Shown here: positions 42,548 through 51,827 of the stretch, in pieces
How positions within the stretch are numbered: the first letter of the stretch is position 1
How the letters are laid out: each line of letters opens with the position of its first letter
NCBI RefSeq assembly: GCF_014303735.1
Contig: NZ_CP060296.1
Location: 310,001-374,000 of the forward strand
Origin: Variovorax sp. PAMC28562
GTDB taxonomy: Bacteria; Pseudomonadota; Gammaproteobacteria; Burkholderiales; Burkholderiaceae_C
DNA: 64,000 bases
Direction of reading: 5' to 3'
Made by a program: the position numbers and the translations under genes
Notes under the pieces: generated by a model
Databases searched by the model: none
What the model was told of the DNA's origin: nothing
Seen by the model: only the letters and a program-made list of their open reading frames with translations

Positions 42548-43816
42548 TCAGCCGTGAACGAGGCGACCGGCGACGAGCGTATGGCGCGCCCGTCCTCGCA
42601 GCGCGTAGCCGGCAAACGGTGTGCTCTTGCCATGGCTGCGCAGCGTCTCGGGCTGCACCTGCCATTCGATCTCGGGGTCGATCACGCAGACGTCGGCCAC
42701 ACCGCCGGTCGTCAACTGGCCGGCGCCGGCTGCAGTCAGCAGTCGGGCCGGCGCCGATGTCACGACACGCAACGCGCGCATGAGCCCGACACCACTCTGC
42801 TCACCCCATTGCAGCGCCAGCGGCAGCAGCAATTCGAGCCCGGTCGCGCCCGCTTCGCTCTCGGCGAAGGGCAGCGTCTTGGCATCGGCATCGACCGGAG
42901 TGTGGTCGGACACCAGCGCATCGATGGTGCCGTCGGCCAGCCCTGCCGACAACGCATCGCGGTCGCGTTGCTGGCGCAGCGGCGGGTTGAGCCGCGCGCG
43001 ACTGTCGAAGTAGCCGATGTCGGTGTCTATCAGCAGCAGCGAATTGATGCTGACGTCGCAGGTCAGCGGCAGGCCGGCCGCCTTGGCTTCGCGCACCAGT
43101 TGCACACCGGCCGCACTAGAGAGCCGGCACAGGTGCACGCGTGCGCCGGTGCTCTTCATGAGTTCGACGATGGTGAAGATCGCGATGGTCTCGGCCGCCA
43201 CCGGCACTCCGGCCAGGCCGAGCCGCGTCGCGAGCGGGCCGCTGGCCGCGACACCCTTGCCGAGGTCGCGGTCTTGCGGGCGCAGCCATACGGTGTAGCC
43301 GAAGGTGCTCGCGTAGAGCAACGCGCGCTGCAGCACTTGCGTGTCGGCCAGGGCCACGTCGGCCTGGGTAAAGCCGATGCAGCCGGCTTCGGTCAGCGCG
43401 GCCATCTCGGTCAGCACTTCGCCGGCCAGGTTGCGGGTGAGGGCGCCCAGCGGAAACAGGCGCGCGCCGTTTTGTTTGGACGCGCGAAACCGCAGCATCT
43501 CGATCAGGCCAGGCTCGTCGAGCACCGGGTCGGTGTCGGGCAGGCAGACCAGGCTGGTCACTCCGCCCGCGACCGCGGCGGCCATCTCGCTTCCGAGCAT
43601 GCCCTCGTGCTCATAGCCGGGCTCGCGCAGGCGCGCTGCGAGATCGACCAGGCCCGGTGCCACGATGCAGCCTGCGGCATCCAGGATGCGATCGGCCTTG
43701 AAGCCGGAAACGTCGCCGATGCCGAAGACCTTGCCGTCGGCCAGCGCGACGTCGGCCCGCTGGTCGAAGCCCGCTGCCGGATCGATCACGCGGCCGTTTG
43801 TTATGAGGATGTTCAC
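42548..43816 (-). CDS. pyrX: dihydroorotase-like protein lacking catalytic residues
   Basis: A 422-residue dihydroorotase homologue. The metal-binding HxH of the motif PGxxDxHxHLREPG is replaced: it reads [14 protein letters not shown], with Ala60 and Arg62. A later His is also lost (VHLCRLSS instead of HxxHxS), while SDHTPVD is kept. It is therefore probably a non-catalytic PyrC' partner of aspartate carbamoyltransferase, as described in Pseudomonas. Its start overlaps pyrB by ATGA. An active dihydroorotase should be encoded elsewhere. Confidence 0.85.
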   Translation of the reverse strand: MNILITNGRVIDPAAGFDQRADVALADGKVFGIGDVSGFKADRILDAAGCIVAPGLVDLAARLREPGYEHEGMLGSEMAAAVAGGVTSLVCLPDTDPVLDEPGLIEMLRFRASKQNGARLFPLGALTRNLAGEVLTEMAALTEAGCIGFTQADVALADTQVLQRALLYASTFGYTVWLRPQDRDLGKGVAASGPLATRLGLAGVPVAAETIAIFTIVELMKSTGARVHLCRLSSAAGVQLVREAKAAGLPLTCDVSINSLLLIDTDIGYFDSRARLNPPLRQQRDRDALSAGLADGTIDALVSDHTPVDADAKTLPFAESEAGATGLELLLPLALQWGEQSGVGLMRALRVVTSAPARLLTAAGAGQLTTGGVADVCVIDPEIEWQVQPETLRSHGKSTPFAGYALRGRARHTLVAGRLVHG

Positions 43817-44775
43817 GCTTCATTGCCCGCGACGATGCTCATCACCGCCATGCGTACCGCGATACCGAAAGTGACCTGCGGCAGGATCACGCTCTGCCTG
43901 CCGTCGACCACAGCGGAGTCGATTTCGACACCGCGGTTGATCGGCCCCGGATGCATCACGATGGCGTCCGGCTTGGCCAGTCGAAGCTTCTCGGGTGTCA
44001 GTCCGTAGGTCTTGAAGAACTCCTGGCTCGACGGCAGCAGCGCGCCGCTCATCCGCTCGTTTTGCAGGCGCAGCATGATCACGACGTCGCAATCCTTGAT
44101 GCCTTCTTCGAGCGTGTGGCACACGCGCACGCCCATCTGGGCCATGTCGTCGGGCACCAGCGTCCGGGGGCCGACCACCCGCACTTCGGCACAACCCAGC
44201 GTGGTGAGGCCGTGAATGTCGGAGCGCGCCACGCGCGAGTGCAGCACGTCACCGACGATCGCAACCGTGAGGTTGGTGAAGTCTTTCTTGTAGTGACGGA
44301 TCGTGTACATGTCGAGCAGCCCCTGCGTCGGATGCGCATGGCGGCCGTCGCCGGCGTTGATCACATGCACATGCGGCGCGACGTGTTGCGCGATGAGGTA
44401 CGGCGCGCCCGATTCGCCGTGCCGCACCACGAACAGATCGGCCGCCATCGCGCTCAGGTTGGCGATGGTGTCGAGCAGCGACTCGCCCTTGGTCGCCGAC
44501 GAGCGCGCGATGTCGAGGTTGATGACGTCGGCGCTCAGTCGCTTGGCCGCGATCTCGAAGGTGGTACGAGTGCGCGTCGAGTTCTCGAAGAACAGGTTGA
44601 ACACGCTCTTGCCGCGCAGCAACGGCACCTTCTTGACCTCGCGGTCGCTCACGCTGGTGAAGTTGGCGGCGGTGTCGAGGATGTGCGCAAGGATGCTCTT
44701 GGGCAGCCCTTCGATCGACAGCAGATGGATGAGTTCGCCGTTCTTGTTGAGCTGCGGATTGCGTTTGTAGAGCAT
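43813..44775 (-). CDS. pyrB: aspartate carbamoyltransferase catalytic subunit
   Basis: A 320-residue enzyme that condenses carbamoyl phosphate with aspartate, the second step of pyrimidine synthesis. Carbamoyl-phosphate-binding STRTR is at 66-70. HPTQ lies in [14 protein letters not shown] and HPGP in MHPGPINRG. It has overlapping junctions on both sides: pyrR stops on its first base and pyrX starts in its stop codon. No regulatory pyrI subunit is present, consistent with the pyrB-pyrX holoenzyme type. Confidence 0.94.
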   Translation of the reverse strand: MLYKRNPQLNKNGELIHLLSIEGLPKSILAHILDTAANFTSVSDREVKKVPLLRGKSVFNLFFENSTRTRTTFEIAAKRLSADVINLDIARSSATKGESLLDTIANLSAMAADLFVVRHGESGAPYLIAQHVAPHVHVINAGDGRHAHPTQGLLDMYTIRHYKKDFTNLTVAIVGDVLHSRVARSDIHGLTTLGCAEVRVVGPRTLVPDDMAQMGVRVCHTLEEGIKDCDVVIMLRLQNERMSGALLPSSQEFFKTYGLTPEKLRLAKPDAIVMHPGPINRGVEIDSAVVDGRQSVILPQVTFGIAVRMAVMSIVAGNEA

Positions 44776-45272
44776 CAGCGAGTGGCCTCTACTTGCAAGC
44801 TGAACACGCCCGATTCGCTGCGTGCCAAAGCCAGGAGTTGGGTGTCCGGCAACGTCAAATGCGTCGCTGCGAAGTCGGCTGCCACCGGCAGTTCACGCCC
44901 ACCGCGGTCGACCAGCACCGCAAGCCGCACGCAAGCCGGACGCCCGAAGTCGAACAGCTCGTTGAGCACCGCGCGGATGGTGCGGCCGGTGTAGAGCACG
45001 TCGTCGAGCAGCAGCACATCGGCACCGTTCACTTCGAACGGCAACGCGGTTTGCGCGCTCGCAGCCAGGCCGCGGCGCGCGAAGTCGTCGCGGTGCATGG
45101 CCGACGAGATCACGCCGGGCGCGCCGGGCAGGCCCAGGTCCTTTTGCAGCCGCTCCACCAACCAGGCGCCGCCGGAAGTGATGCCGACCAGCCGCGTCTC
45201 GGGCCGCATCAGCTGCTTTACGCCGGATGTGAGCGCGGTGTAGAGCGCCTCGGCGTCGGGGATCGTGTTCAA
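44775..45272 (-). CDS. pyrR: PyrR bifunctional pyrimidine regulator/uracil phosphoribosyltransferase
   Basis: A 165-residue phosphoribosyltransferase with the PRPP-binding motif [16 protein letters not shown] at 86-101. No ATG fits; the TTG at 45272 is preceded by GAGGAG at the right distance and overlaps the ruvX stop as TTGA, so it is the likely start. PyrR can bind pyr mRNA in some bacteria. No pyr attenuator structure was recognised upstream here. Confidence 0.85.
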   Translation of the reverse strand: MNTIPDAEALYTALTSGVKQLMRPETRLVGITSGGAWLVERLQKDLGLPGAPGVISSAMHRDDFARRGLAASAQTALPFEVNGADVLLLDDVLYTGRTIRAVLNELFDFGRPACVRLAVLVDRGGRELPVAADFAATHLTLPDTQLLALARSESGVFSLQVEATR

Positions 45273-45724
45273 GAAAGACTCCTCAGGAATTGCTCCAGGA
45301 TGATGCAGGCGGAGGCGGCATCGGCATCGCGCGCGCCGGACGCAAGCGCCTCGGTCGTGCTGTAGCGCTCGTCGACTTCGTACACCGGCAGCTTGAAGCG
45401 TCCGTGCAGTTGGCGTGCGAACTTTTGTGCGCGGCGCGTGTTTTCGTGTGCTGCGCCATCGGGATGAAATGGCACGCCGATGACCAGTGCATCGGGCTGC
45501 CATTCGCGGATGCGGGCTTCGACCTGAACGAAGCGGGCATCGCCTTCGGCCTTGATGGTGGCCTGCGGCGACGCGGTCTTGAGCAGGCGATTGCCGGTAG
45601 CGACGCCTGTGCGCTTCAAGCCGAAATCGAAGGCCAGGAAGCTCTGAAAATGCGAGGGGACCGGGGCAGCAGAAGGAGCGGAAACGTCACGGGATGAGGC
45701 TGTGTTGGCTGGCTCGTTCGACAT
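45269..45724 (-). CDS. ruvX: putative pre-16S rRNA nuclease / Holliday junction resolvase YqgF
   Basis: A 151-residue RNase H-like protein. The first catalytic Asp33 is in LAFDFGLKRTGVA, and later conserved parts are ALVIGVPFHPDG and VDERYSTTEA. The YqgF family finishes 16S rRNA 5' maturation and was also proposed to act on Holliday junctions. The N-terminus has about 25 extra polar residues. It starts 11 bases after yqgE and is coupled to pyrR. Confidence 0.87.
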   Translation of the reverse strand: MSNEPANTASSRDVSAPSAAPVPSHFQSFLAFDFGLKRTGVATGNRLLKTASPQATIKAEGDARFVQVEARIREWQPDALVIGVPFHPDGAAHENTRRAQKFARQLHGRFKLPVYEVDERYSTTEALASGARDADAASACIILEQFLRSLS

Positions 45725-45735
45725 GACCAAAGCGC

Positions 45736-46335
45736 TCAGGCGTGACCGGCGTCGGGCGACAGCTTCCAGGCTTCCAGCCCCAGCAACAACAGCGCGCGGT
45801 CGTAGCGCTGCTCGATCGGCGTGTCGAAGATGACCGCCGGATCGGCATCGACGGTAAGCCAGCTGTTCTCGGCCAGTTCGGATTCGAGCTGCCCCTGCTC
45901 CCAGGCCGCATAACCGAGCGACACCAGCACCTTGCGCGGCCCGGCGCCGGTCGCCAGCGCTTCGAGCACGTCTTTCGACGTCGTCATTTCAAGGCCACCC
46001 GGAATCGTCATGGTCGATGCATAGACCGACTCCTCGGGCTTGTCGCCTTCCGCGAACACCGGCTCGTGCAGCACGAATCCACGTTCGGTCTGCACCGGGC
46101 CACCCTGGAAAACCGGCGCATCACCCAGTTCGGGTCGACTCAGATGCAGCTCGATCTTTTCGAACAGACCCTTCAAATTCATGTCGCTGGGCTTGTTGAT
46201 CACGAGGCCCAGCGCGCCGCGTTCGCTGTGTTCGCACAGGTAGATCACGCTGCGCCTGAATGCCTTGTCTGCCAGACCGGGCATCGCGATCAGGAAATGA
46301 TGCGTCAGGTTCATCGGGGCAGAATCAGAAGCCAT
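45736..46335 (-). CDS. YqgE/AlgH family protein (UPF0301)
   Basis: A 199-residue protein with family marks: LTHHFLIAMPGLADKAFRRSVIYLCEH near the start, GALGLVINKPSD, and VFQGGPVQTERGFVLH. Function is unknown. It commonly lies upstream of ruvX, as here. The ATG at 46335 touches the divergent photolyase ATG at 46336; an internal ATG at 46314 (MNLTHHF) is the family-like start and would leave 21 bases between them. Confidence 0.87.
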   Translation of the reverse strand: MASDSAPMNLTHHFLIAMPGLADKAFRRSVIYLCEHSERGALGLVINKPSDMNLKGLFEKIELHLSRPELGDAPVFQGGPVQTERGFVLHEPVFAEGDKPEESVYASTMTIPGGLEMTTSKDVLEALATGAGPRKVLVSLGYAAWEQGQLESELAENSWLTVDADPAVIFDTPIEQRYDRALLLLGLEAWKLSPDAGHA

Positions 46336-47829
46336 ATGCCTCCCATTTTACTGGCCGTCGACAAAGCCTATCCCAAAGGGCTGATGTGGTTCCGTCGCGA
46401 TCTGCGCGTGGACGACAACGCAGCGCTCTATCACGCACTGCGCAGCTGCCGGCAGGTGCTGTGCGTGTTCATATTCGATCGGGCCATCCTCGACGCCTTG
46501 CCGAGCGCCGATCGACGGGTCGAATTCATCCGCGAATCGCTGGTGGAGCTCGATGCGGAGCTGCGTACCCTGGGCAGCGGGCTGATCGTTCGGCATGCGG
46601 TCGCGGCCGACGAAATCGCGGCGCTGGCCCACGCACTCGAAGTGCAGGCCGTGTTCGCGAATCGCGACGATGAGCCCGCAGCGCTCGAACGTGACGCCAA
46701 GGTGTTCGGCGCACTGGCCAACGCCGGCGTCACGTATCACACCTACAAAGACCAGACCATCTTCGAGCGCGACGAGGTGCTTACCAAGACCGGTCAGTCC
46801 TACACCGTGTTCACGCCCTACAAGCGCGCCTGGCTCGCCAAGCTCGAAGCTTTCTATCTGAGGCCGTATCCGGTTCGCCACTACGCCGATGCACTGGCAC
46901 CGCCGCCCGAATCGCATCGTGCCGGCGTACCGACGTTGGAGGCCATCGGCTTCGAAAAGACCAACCTCGCCGAGCTCGAAATCCCCACCGGCACCCAGGG
47001 CGGCGCGGCGCTGTTCGACGACTTCTTTCAGCGCATCGACCGCTACGACGCGTCGCGCAATTTTCCGGCGGTGCGCGGCCCGAGCTACCTGAGCGTTCAT
47101 CTGCGCTTCGGCACGGTGTCGATCCGGCAACTGGCCGGCGTGGCGCATCAACTCGCGCTGCAAGGCGACGTCGGGGCCGCGACCTGGCTCAGCGAACTGA
47201 TCTGGCGCGACTTCTACTTTCAGGTGCTGGCGTTCAACCCGCGCATTGGCGAGGGCAAGAGCTTCAGGCCCGAGTACGACAAGATCATCTGGCATCACGG
47301 CAAGCATGCCGACGGGCTCTTCGACGCCTGGTGCCAGGGCCGAACCGGTTACCCGTTGATCGACGCGGCCATGGCGCAGATCAACCAGACCGGCTACATG
47401 CACAACCGGCTGCGCATGGTGGTCGCGAGCTTTCTGTGCAAAGACCTGGGGCTGGACTGGCGCCGTGGCGAGGCCTATTTCGCGCTACACCTGAACGACT
47501 TCGAGCTGGCGTCGAACAACGGCGGCTGGCAATGGGCAAGTTCGAGCGGTTGCGATGCGCAACCTTACTTTCGAATCTTCAATCCGGTCACGCAGAGCGA
47601 ACGCTTCGACCCGGAAGGCAAGTTCATCCGGCGTTATTTGCCTCAGATTTCAAAGCTATCGAACACGTCGATCCACGCGCCATGGAATGCCACGCCAGTG
47701 GAGCTCGAAGCCGCCGGCATCGTGCTGGGCGAGGGCTATCCGAAACCCGTCGTCGACCACGCCGAGGCTCGCGAACGCACGCTGCAGCGCTACGGCGTGG
47801 TGCGCAGCAAGGCCACTGCCGCGAACTGA
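46336..47829 (+). CDS. phrB: deoxyribodipyrimidine photolyase
   Basis: A 497-residue class I CPD photolyase that repairs UV pyrimidine dimers with light and FAD. The antenna domain starts GLMWFRRDLRVDDNAAL. The FAD/DNA-binding half has WLSELIWRDFYFQVL, TGYPLIDAAMAQI, TGYMHNRLRMVVASFL and the signature NNGGWQWASSSGCDAQPYFRIFNP. The codons before MWFRRDLR (46336-46383) may not be translated if the start is at 46384. It is divergent from yqgE with no intergenic space. Confidence 0.92.
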   Translation: MPPILLAVDKAYPKGLMWFRRDLRVDDNAALYHALRSCRQVLCVFIFDRAILDALPSADRRVEFIRESLVELDAELRTLGSGLIVRHAVAADEIAALAHALEVQAVFANRDDEPAALERDAKVFGALANAGVTYHTYKDQTIFERDEVLTKTGQSYTVFTPYKRAWLAKLEAFYLRPYPVRHYADALAPPPESHRAGVPTLEAIGFEKTNLAELEIPTGTQGGAALFDDFFQRIDRYDASRNFPAVRGPSYLSVHLRFGTVSIRQLAGVAHQLALQGDVGAATWLSELIWRDFYFQVLAFNPRIGEGKSFRPEYDKIIWHHGKHADGLFDAWCQGRTGYPLIDAAMAQINQTGYMHNRLRMVVASFLCKDLGLDWRRGEAYFALHLNDFELASNNGGWQWASSSGCDAQPYFRIFNPVTQSERFDPEGKFIRRYLPQISKLSNTSIHAPWNATPVELEAAGIVLGEGYPKPVVDHAEARERTLQRYGVVRSKATAAN

Positions 47830-47988
47830 GGCAGTCAGAGGCAACCGGAGCCAGCAGAGCTGGTGGGTCGCCCGGCAAGGCCACCTCACTGTGTGCGGGT
47901 GCTTACCTATGTCGTACGAAAGATTGCATATCAGGCGATCCCAAGGTAATTTATCGGCCAGAGGAGATACAAAAACCGAGGAGATTTC

Positions 47989-48597
47989 ATGGCGATGCTG
48001 TCCGCGTATCGACGCGCAGCGGCTGACCAGTGGCTGGCCTCCGCCGACGCGGCCTTCGGCGCACTCGACGAGGCCATTTGTCTGGTCAGCGGCAACGGCG
48101 CGCTCCTGCATCTCTCCGCCAAAGCGCGCGAGTGGCTGGAGCCGACGGGAGGCCTTCAAGTGCGGCAAGGTCGGCTCTGGCATCCAGTCGCAGGCATGCG
48201 CGACGCCTTGCAGGGCGCACTGCGACAGGTTGCAACGCGGCCCACCACCTCCCATCTCGCGACAACCGGAAGCCGCGACGGCGCATGCCTCCACCTGGAC
48301 CTCGCGCGCGCCGATGTGAGCTTGCGCATGGGCGATGAATCCATGGTGTTCGTTCGCATGCGCCGCGGCCGTCCCTCTGCCCTTGCGAGTGCCGACGGGC
48401 TTTGCATGACCTTCAACCTGACGCCGGCCGAGGGCCGCGTGCTTGCAGCGCTGATCGATGGCGAATCGCCAGCCGACCATGCGCGCTCCTATGGCACATC
48501 CATCCACACGGTGCGAAAGCAGATCGCGGTGCTGATGGAAAAGATCGGCTGCACGCGCCAGATCGATCTGGTGAGGACCGGGCTGGGGGCTCTTTAG
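47989..48597 (+). CDS. LuxR-type HTH transcriptional regulator
   Basis: A 202-residue protein. The C-terminal 60 residues form a LuxR/GerE helix-turn-helix: LTPAEGRVLAALIDGESPAD, then SIHTVRKQIAVLMEKIGCTRQIDLVR. The N-terminal 140 residues resemble a weakly conserved PAS-like sensor; there is no receiver Asp motif and no autoinducer domain. GAGGAG precedes the start. It may control the exported proteins downstream, which follow after 84 bases on the same strand. Confidence 0.78.
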   Translation: MAMLSAYRRAAADQWLASADAAFGALDEAICLVSGNGALLHLSAKAREWLEPTGGLQVRQGRLWHPVAGMRDALQGALRQVATRPTTSHLATTGSRDGACLHLDLARADVSLRMGDESMVFVRMRRGRPSALASADGLCMTFNLTPAEGRVLAALIDGESPADHARSYGTSIHTVRKQIAVLMEKIGCTRQIDLVRTGLGAL

Positions 48598-48681
48598 CTA
48601 CGCATTCGGCGTCATCAGTTTGCGGGATGCCAGCGGCGGGTCGCAGCCCTAATGTGAGCCTCCCGACAAAGGAGAAGATGC

Positions 48682-50883
48682 ATGACAACCGTTCGCCCTC
48701 TGGCCGCCTGTCCACGCGCGCCTGCCCGCTCTGATCGCTCCGGCGCCTTCGCCGAACCATCGCATCTCCGGCGCCTCGGATGGGCGGTCACCGGCGCTGC
48801 AGCGCTGGCAGTTTCCGGATGCGGCGGCGGTGGCGGTGGCTACAACTTCCCGGTGATCGGCGCGACGCCGGCACCCTCTCCTGCACCTTCGCCAGCTCCC
48901 GCACCGGCACCGGCCCCTGCCCCTGCCACGTCCAGCCTGAGCGGCGTTGCCGCCACCGGTGCCGCATTCGCCGGCGCGCATCTCACGGTGGTCGACAAGA
49001 CCGGCACGACCGTGTGCGACACGACCACCACGCCGCAAGGCACCTACAACTGCACCCTGCCGGCGACGACGCAGGCGCCACTGGTCATCACCGCGCGACG
49101 CGGCGATCAGGTGCTCTACAGCGTGACCGCCAGCACCACGGGCGGCAATGCCAACGTGACGCCGCTCACCACCATCGTGGTATCGCGCCTGTCGCCTGCG
49201 GGGGATCCATCTCAATTGGCGGCGGCGATCAAGGCTGCCACCCGGGTGGTCGACGAGGCCAGCATCAAGGCCGGCGTTTCCGAGTTGCTTTTGTTGTTGA
49301 AGCCGCTGCTCGATGTGCTCGGCGACAAGATCGACCCGATCACCGGCGCATTCAGCGCCGACGGAACTGGGCACGACCGCGTGCTCGATTCCGTATCGGT
49401 TAGCGTTCGGCCCGACGGCACTGCGGCCAACATCGAGATTACGCTGCGGCTGGTGCCGACCGGCGGCACCGACGCGGCGCCGGTGTCGATCACCTTCCGC
49501 AGCAGCGACGCGACACCACCCACGTTGCCTCCCGTCACCCCGTCGCAACTGCCGACACCGGGCGTGGCCGAGGCCATCGCTTCGCTGCTGACGCGCTTGA
49601 CCGCCTGCTACGCGCTGCCGCTGTCGCAACGTGTGAATGCACCCAACGACACGGCTGCAGTGACGGGTGGACCGGCCAACGTCATCGCGCCGGCGTGTCG
49701 CACCGTGTTCTTAGGCGACGACCCGGCCAGCTACCTCAGCGGCAGCAGCAAAGTCGGGCGCGACATCAATAACGCCGGATCGTTCGCGGGCCTGTTTCGC
49801 CCCGGTGCCACCGGCGTGGTGTTCGACCAGGGCGCCATCGGCTTCTACCGCCCCAACGGCGACGTGGTGCTGAAATACCACACGATTGACGTGCTGGGCA
49901 ACGCGACCTTCGACACGCTGGTCGCACGCCCGGTCGGTGGTGTGCTGAAGCTCATCGGCAACCAGTATGTCTACAGCGCCAGCGTGCGGCCGTCCGTCGA
50001 AGACAGGGAGTTCATCAACTCGCCGGCCTTCGATTACGTGGCGACGGGCTACAACCTGTTCGTCGCCAACATCAACGACAGCGGTGGCAATCCACTGTTC
50101 GCCAAGGTGCTGGTCACCGCGCCCGATGGCCAGGTCTACACGCTGAAACCAACCGTCGGCAACTCATACCTGGGGCTGACAAACTCGGCGGGCGTCCTTG
50201 TCAGCGTGACCTCGATCCTGCGTCTGGCAGCGCTGTACAGGAACAGCGCAACGGCAGGCAATCCGGCGGACAGGGAAGGCAGTGTGTTCCTCGGCCCGGC
50301 GCAACTGAACGACGCGCAACTGGTCGCGCTGCGCGACGAAGGCGTGTGGTCGATGGAGTTCTTCCACGTCGATGCGACCAAGCCGAACGTGGTGCAGAGC
50401 TACCGCACCCTCAAGCGTGCGCCGACGCGGGGCGAAACCCTGCAGATCAGGTTCCTCGCGCTAACGCCGGAGGCGCGGTCCACGCTGGTGTCGATCACGT
50501 CGGTCAGCAAGTCGCTCACCTTCGGTGCAACCAGCGCGACGGTGCCCAACGTGTTCGACTTCAGCATCGCCGGACAACCCGCCTGGTCTGTTCCCGAAGG
50601 CAGCGTGCCAGCCATCAACTTCGCGATCTTTGGCCGCGCTCCGACCGTGGGCGGAGTAGCTGGCGCCCGATTCGACGATGGTGCAGGCCTAGCGTCCCAG
50701 GCACGCACGGCCAAGGTGCTCTGCACGCCGCAAAGCATTGGCGATCCACATTGCGATACCGCCGCCACCGGCGTATTGCAGTACGCGCAGGGCACAAGCT
50801 TCAACTACATGCAACTGAACTCGCGCAGTCGGGACCAGCTCGAGCTGTTCAAGGGCATCGCGTTCTATACGTACACACCATGA
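48682..50883 (+). CDS. putative lipoprotein of unknown function
   Basis: A 733-residue exported protein. The signal ends in VSGC with Cys47, followed by six glycines, so it is probably a lipoprotein. Residues about 62-82 are a Pro-Ala-Ser linker, then comes a carboxypeptidase-regulatory-like beta domain (SLSGVAATGAAFAGAHLTVVDKTG). The rest is not recognised but is Thr-, Val- and Gly-rich and looks like a beta-strand surface protein. AAGGAGAAG precedes the start. Its stop overlaps the next start as ATGA. Confidence 0.65.
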   Translation: MTTVRPLAACPRAPARSDRSGAFAEPSHLRRLGWAVTGAAALAVSGCGGGGGGYNFPVIGATPAPSPAPSPAPAPAPAPAPATSSLSGVAATGAAFAGAHLTVVDKTGTTVCDTTTTPQGTYNCTLPATTQAPLVITARRGDQVLYSVTASTTGGNANVTPLTTIVVSRLSPAGDPSQLAAAIKAATRVVDEASIKAGVSELLLLLKPLLDVLGDKIDPITGAFSADGTGHDRVLDSVSVSVRPDGTAANIEITLRLVPTGGTDAAPVSITFRSSDATPPTLPPVTPSQLPTPGVAEAIASLLTRLTACYALPLSQRVNAPNDTAAVTGGPANVIAPACRTVFLGDDPASYLSGSSKVGRDINNAGSFAGLFRPGATGVVFDQGAIGFYRPNGDVVLKYHTIDVLGNATFDTLVARPVGGVLKLIGNQYVYSASVRPSVEDREFINSPAFDYVATGYNLFVANINDSGGNPLFAKVLVTAPDGQVYTLKPTVGNSYLGLTNSAGVLVSVTSILRLAALYRNSATAGNPADREGSVFLGPAQLNDAQLVALRDEGVWSMEFFHVDATKPNVVQSYRTLKRAPTRGETLQIRFLALTPEARSTLVSITSVSKSLTFGATSATVPNVFDFSIAGQPAWSVPEGSVPAINFAIFGRAPTVGGVAGARFDDGAGLASQARTAKVLCTPQSIGDPHCDTAATGVLQYAQGTSFNYMQLNSRSRDQLELFKGIAFYTYTP

Positions 50884-51794
50884 AAGTTGCCATGCGCGCA
50901 CCTTCGAATTCACCGCTCCAGATGGCCGGCCTCGCGCTGCTGTGGGCGCTGGGCGCTGGCGCCGCAGCAGCGGCCGAACCAATCGTCAGCGCGCAGGAAC
51001 TCATCGATAAAGGCGCTCTTCGGCTGCCGGCCGATGCGGTGAAGGCTCTACTGGCAGCAGGGGCGGGCATCGAAACGATCGCGCCGGCCAGCGGCAATAC
51101 GCGGCGCTGGACCAACGAACCCGACGGCAACTTCGTTGCTTCGAGCAGGGGAAAGCTGGGAACGAACTCGACCGCCCAAGGGACCTGGAAGGTGACCGAC
51201 GGCGGCCTCTACTGTGTCGAAATTGCGTGGAAGGGCGGCGGCGAGCAGTGGTGCCGTGCCGTCTATCGACTCGACTCCGCGACCTATCTGGCGCCAGCGG
51301 ATCTGCCAAAGAACGCTGACAAACAGTACGGGATGTTGACGGTCGCTGGACAGGCCGGCGCGGTCGCTGCCGCAATGGCCAGCGCGCCCATCTCGGTTGC
51401 CGCGCCCATCTCGGTTGCCGCGCCCGTCGCGGTTGCCACGCCCGCCTCCACCGCACCGTCGGCCGCAGCAGCGGCCAAGGGCGCGCGAAGCTACCTGGAC
51501 AAGGCACAGGTCGAACAGACATTCATCGGCAAGTCGATGGTCTTCAAACGCGGCAACGAAATGGTGCAATGGGAGCTGCGGGCCGACGGCCAGCTGTTCG
51601 CAACCAATCGCACACGCGGGAGCCGGGACGCAGCCGCATGGCAGCTCGCCGACGACGGCAAGCTGTGCGTCAAGTGGCGCGGCAGCTCGCAGGACGGCTG
51701 CCGCTACTACTACAAAGAGGGTGACAAGTTTTCGATCACCGAAACCAATCAGCCCAATGCCGCAGCCGTAGCCGAGATACAGGAAATTCAGTAG
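50880..51794 (+). CDS. exported protein with two DUF995-like repeats
   Basis: A 304-residue protein with a Sec signal peptide ending near residue 32 (AAAAA-EP). Two copies of the same unit can be aligned by eye: GTWKVTDGGLYCVEIAWKGG...WCRAVYRL near residues 100-130 and AAWQLADDGKLCVKWRGSSQDGCRYYYK near 250-280, each with two Cys residues. Between them lies an Ala-Pro-Val linker with three 18-base tandem repeats. It is coupled to the upstream lipoprotein gene. Confidence 0.62.
   Translation: MKVAMRAPSNSPLQMAGLALLWALGAGAAAAAEPIVSAQELIDKGALRLPADAVKALLAAGAGIETIAPASGNTRRWTNEPDGNFVASSRGKLGTNSTAQGTWKVTDGGLYCVEIAWKGGGEQWCRAVYRLDSATYLAPADLPKNADKQYGMLTVAGQAGAVAAAMASAPISVAAPISVAAPVAVATPASTAPSAAAAAKGARSYLDKAQVEQTFIGKSMVFKRGNEMVQWELRADGQLFATNRTRGSRDAAAWQLADDGKLCVKWRGSSQDGCRYYYKEGDKFSITETNQPNAAAVAEIQEIQ
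51384..51437 (+). repeat. three tandem 18-bp repeats
   Basis: GCGCCCATCTCGGTTGCC occurs twice in a row (51384-51401 and 51402-51419), followed by a copy with three changes (51420-51437). They keep frame and code for APISVA-type units in the linker of the exported protein. Copy number may vary between strains. Confidence 0.85.
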
Positions 51795-51827
51795 CCGCGG
51801 CCGAGGCCGGGCGACCCAAGCGCACGC

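Noticed and set aside
45269..45503. Extended upstream reading frame for pyrR
   Set aside because: The upstream extension lies over ruvX codons in another frame and lacks protein-like sequence. The TTG with GAGGAG upstream fits the family start.
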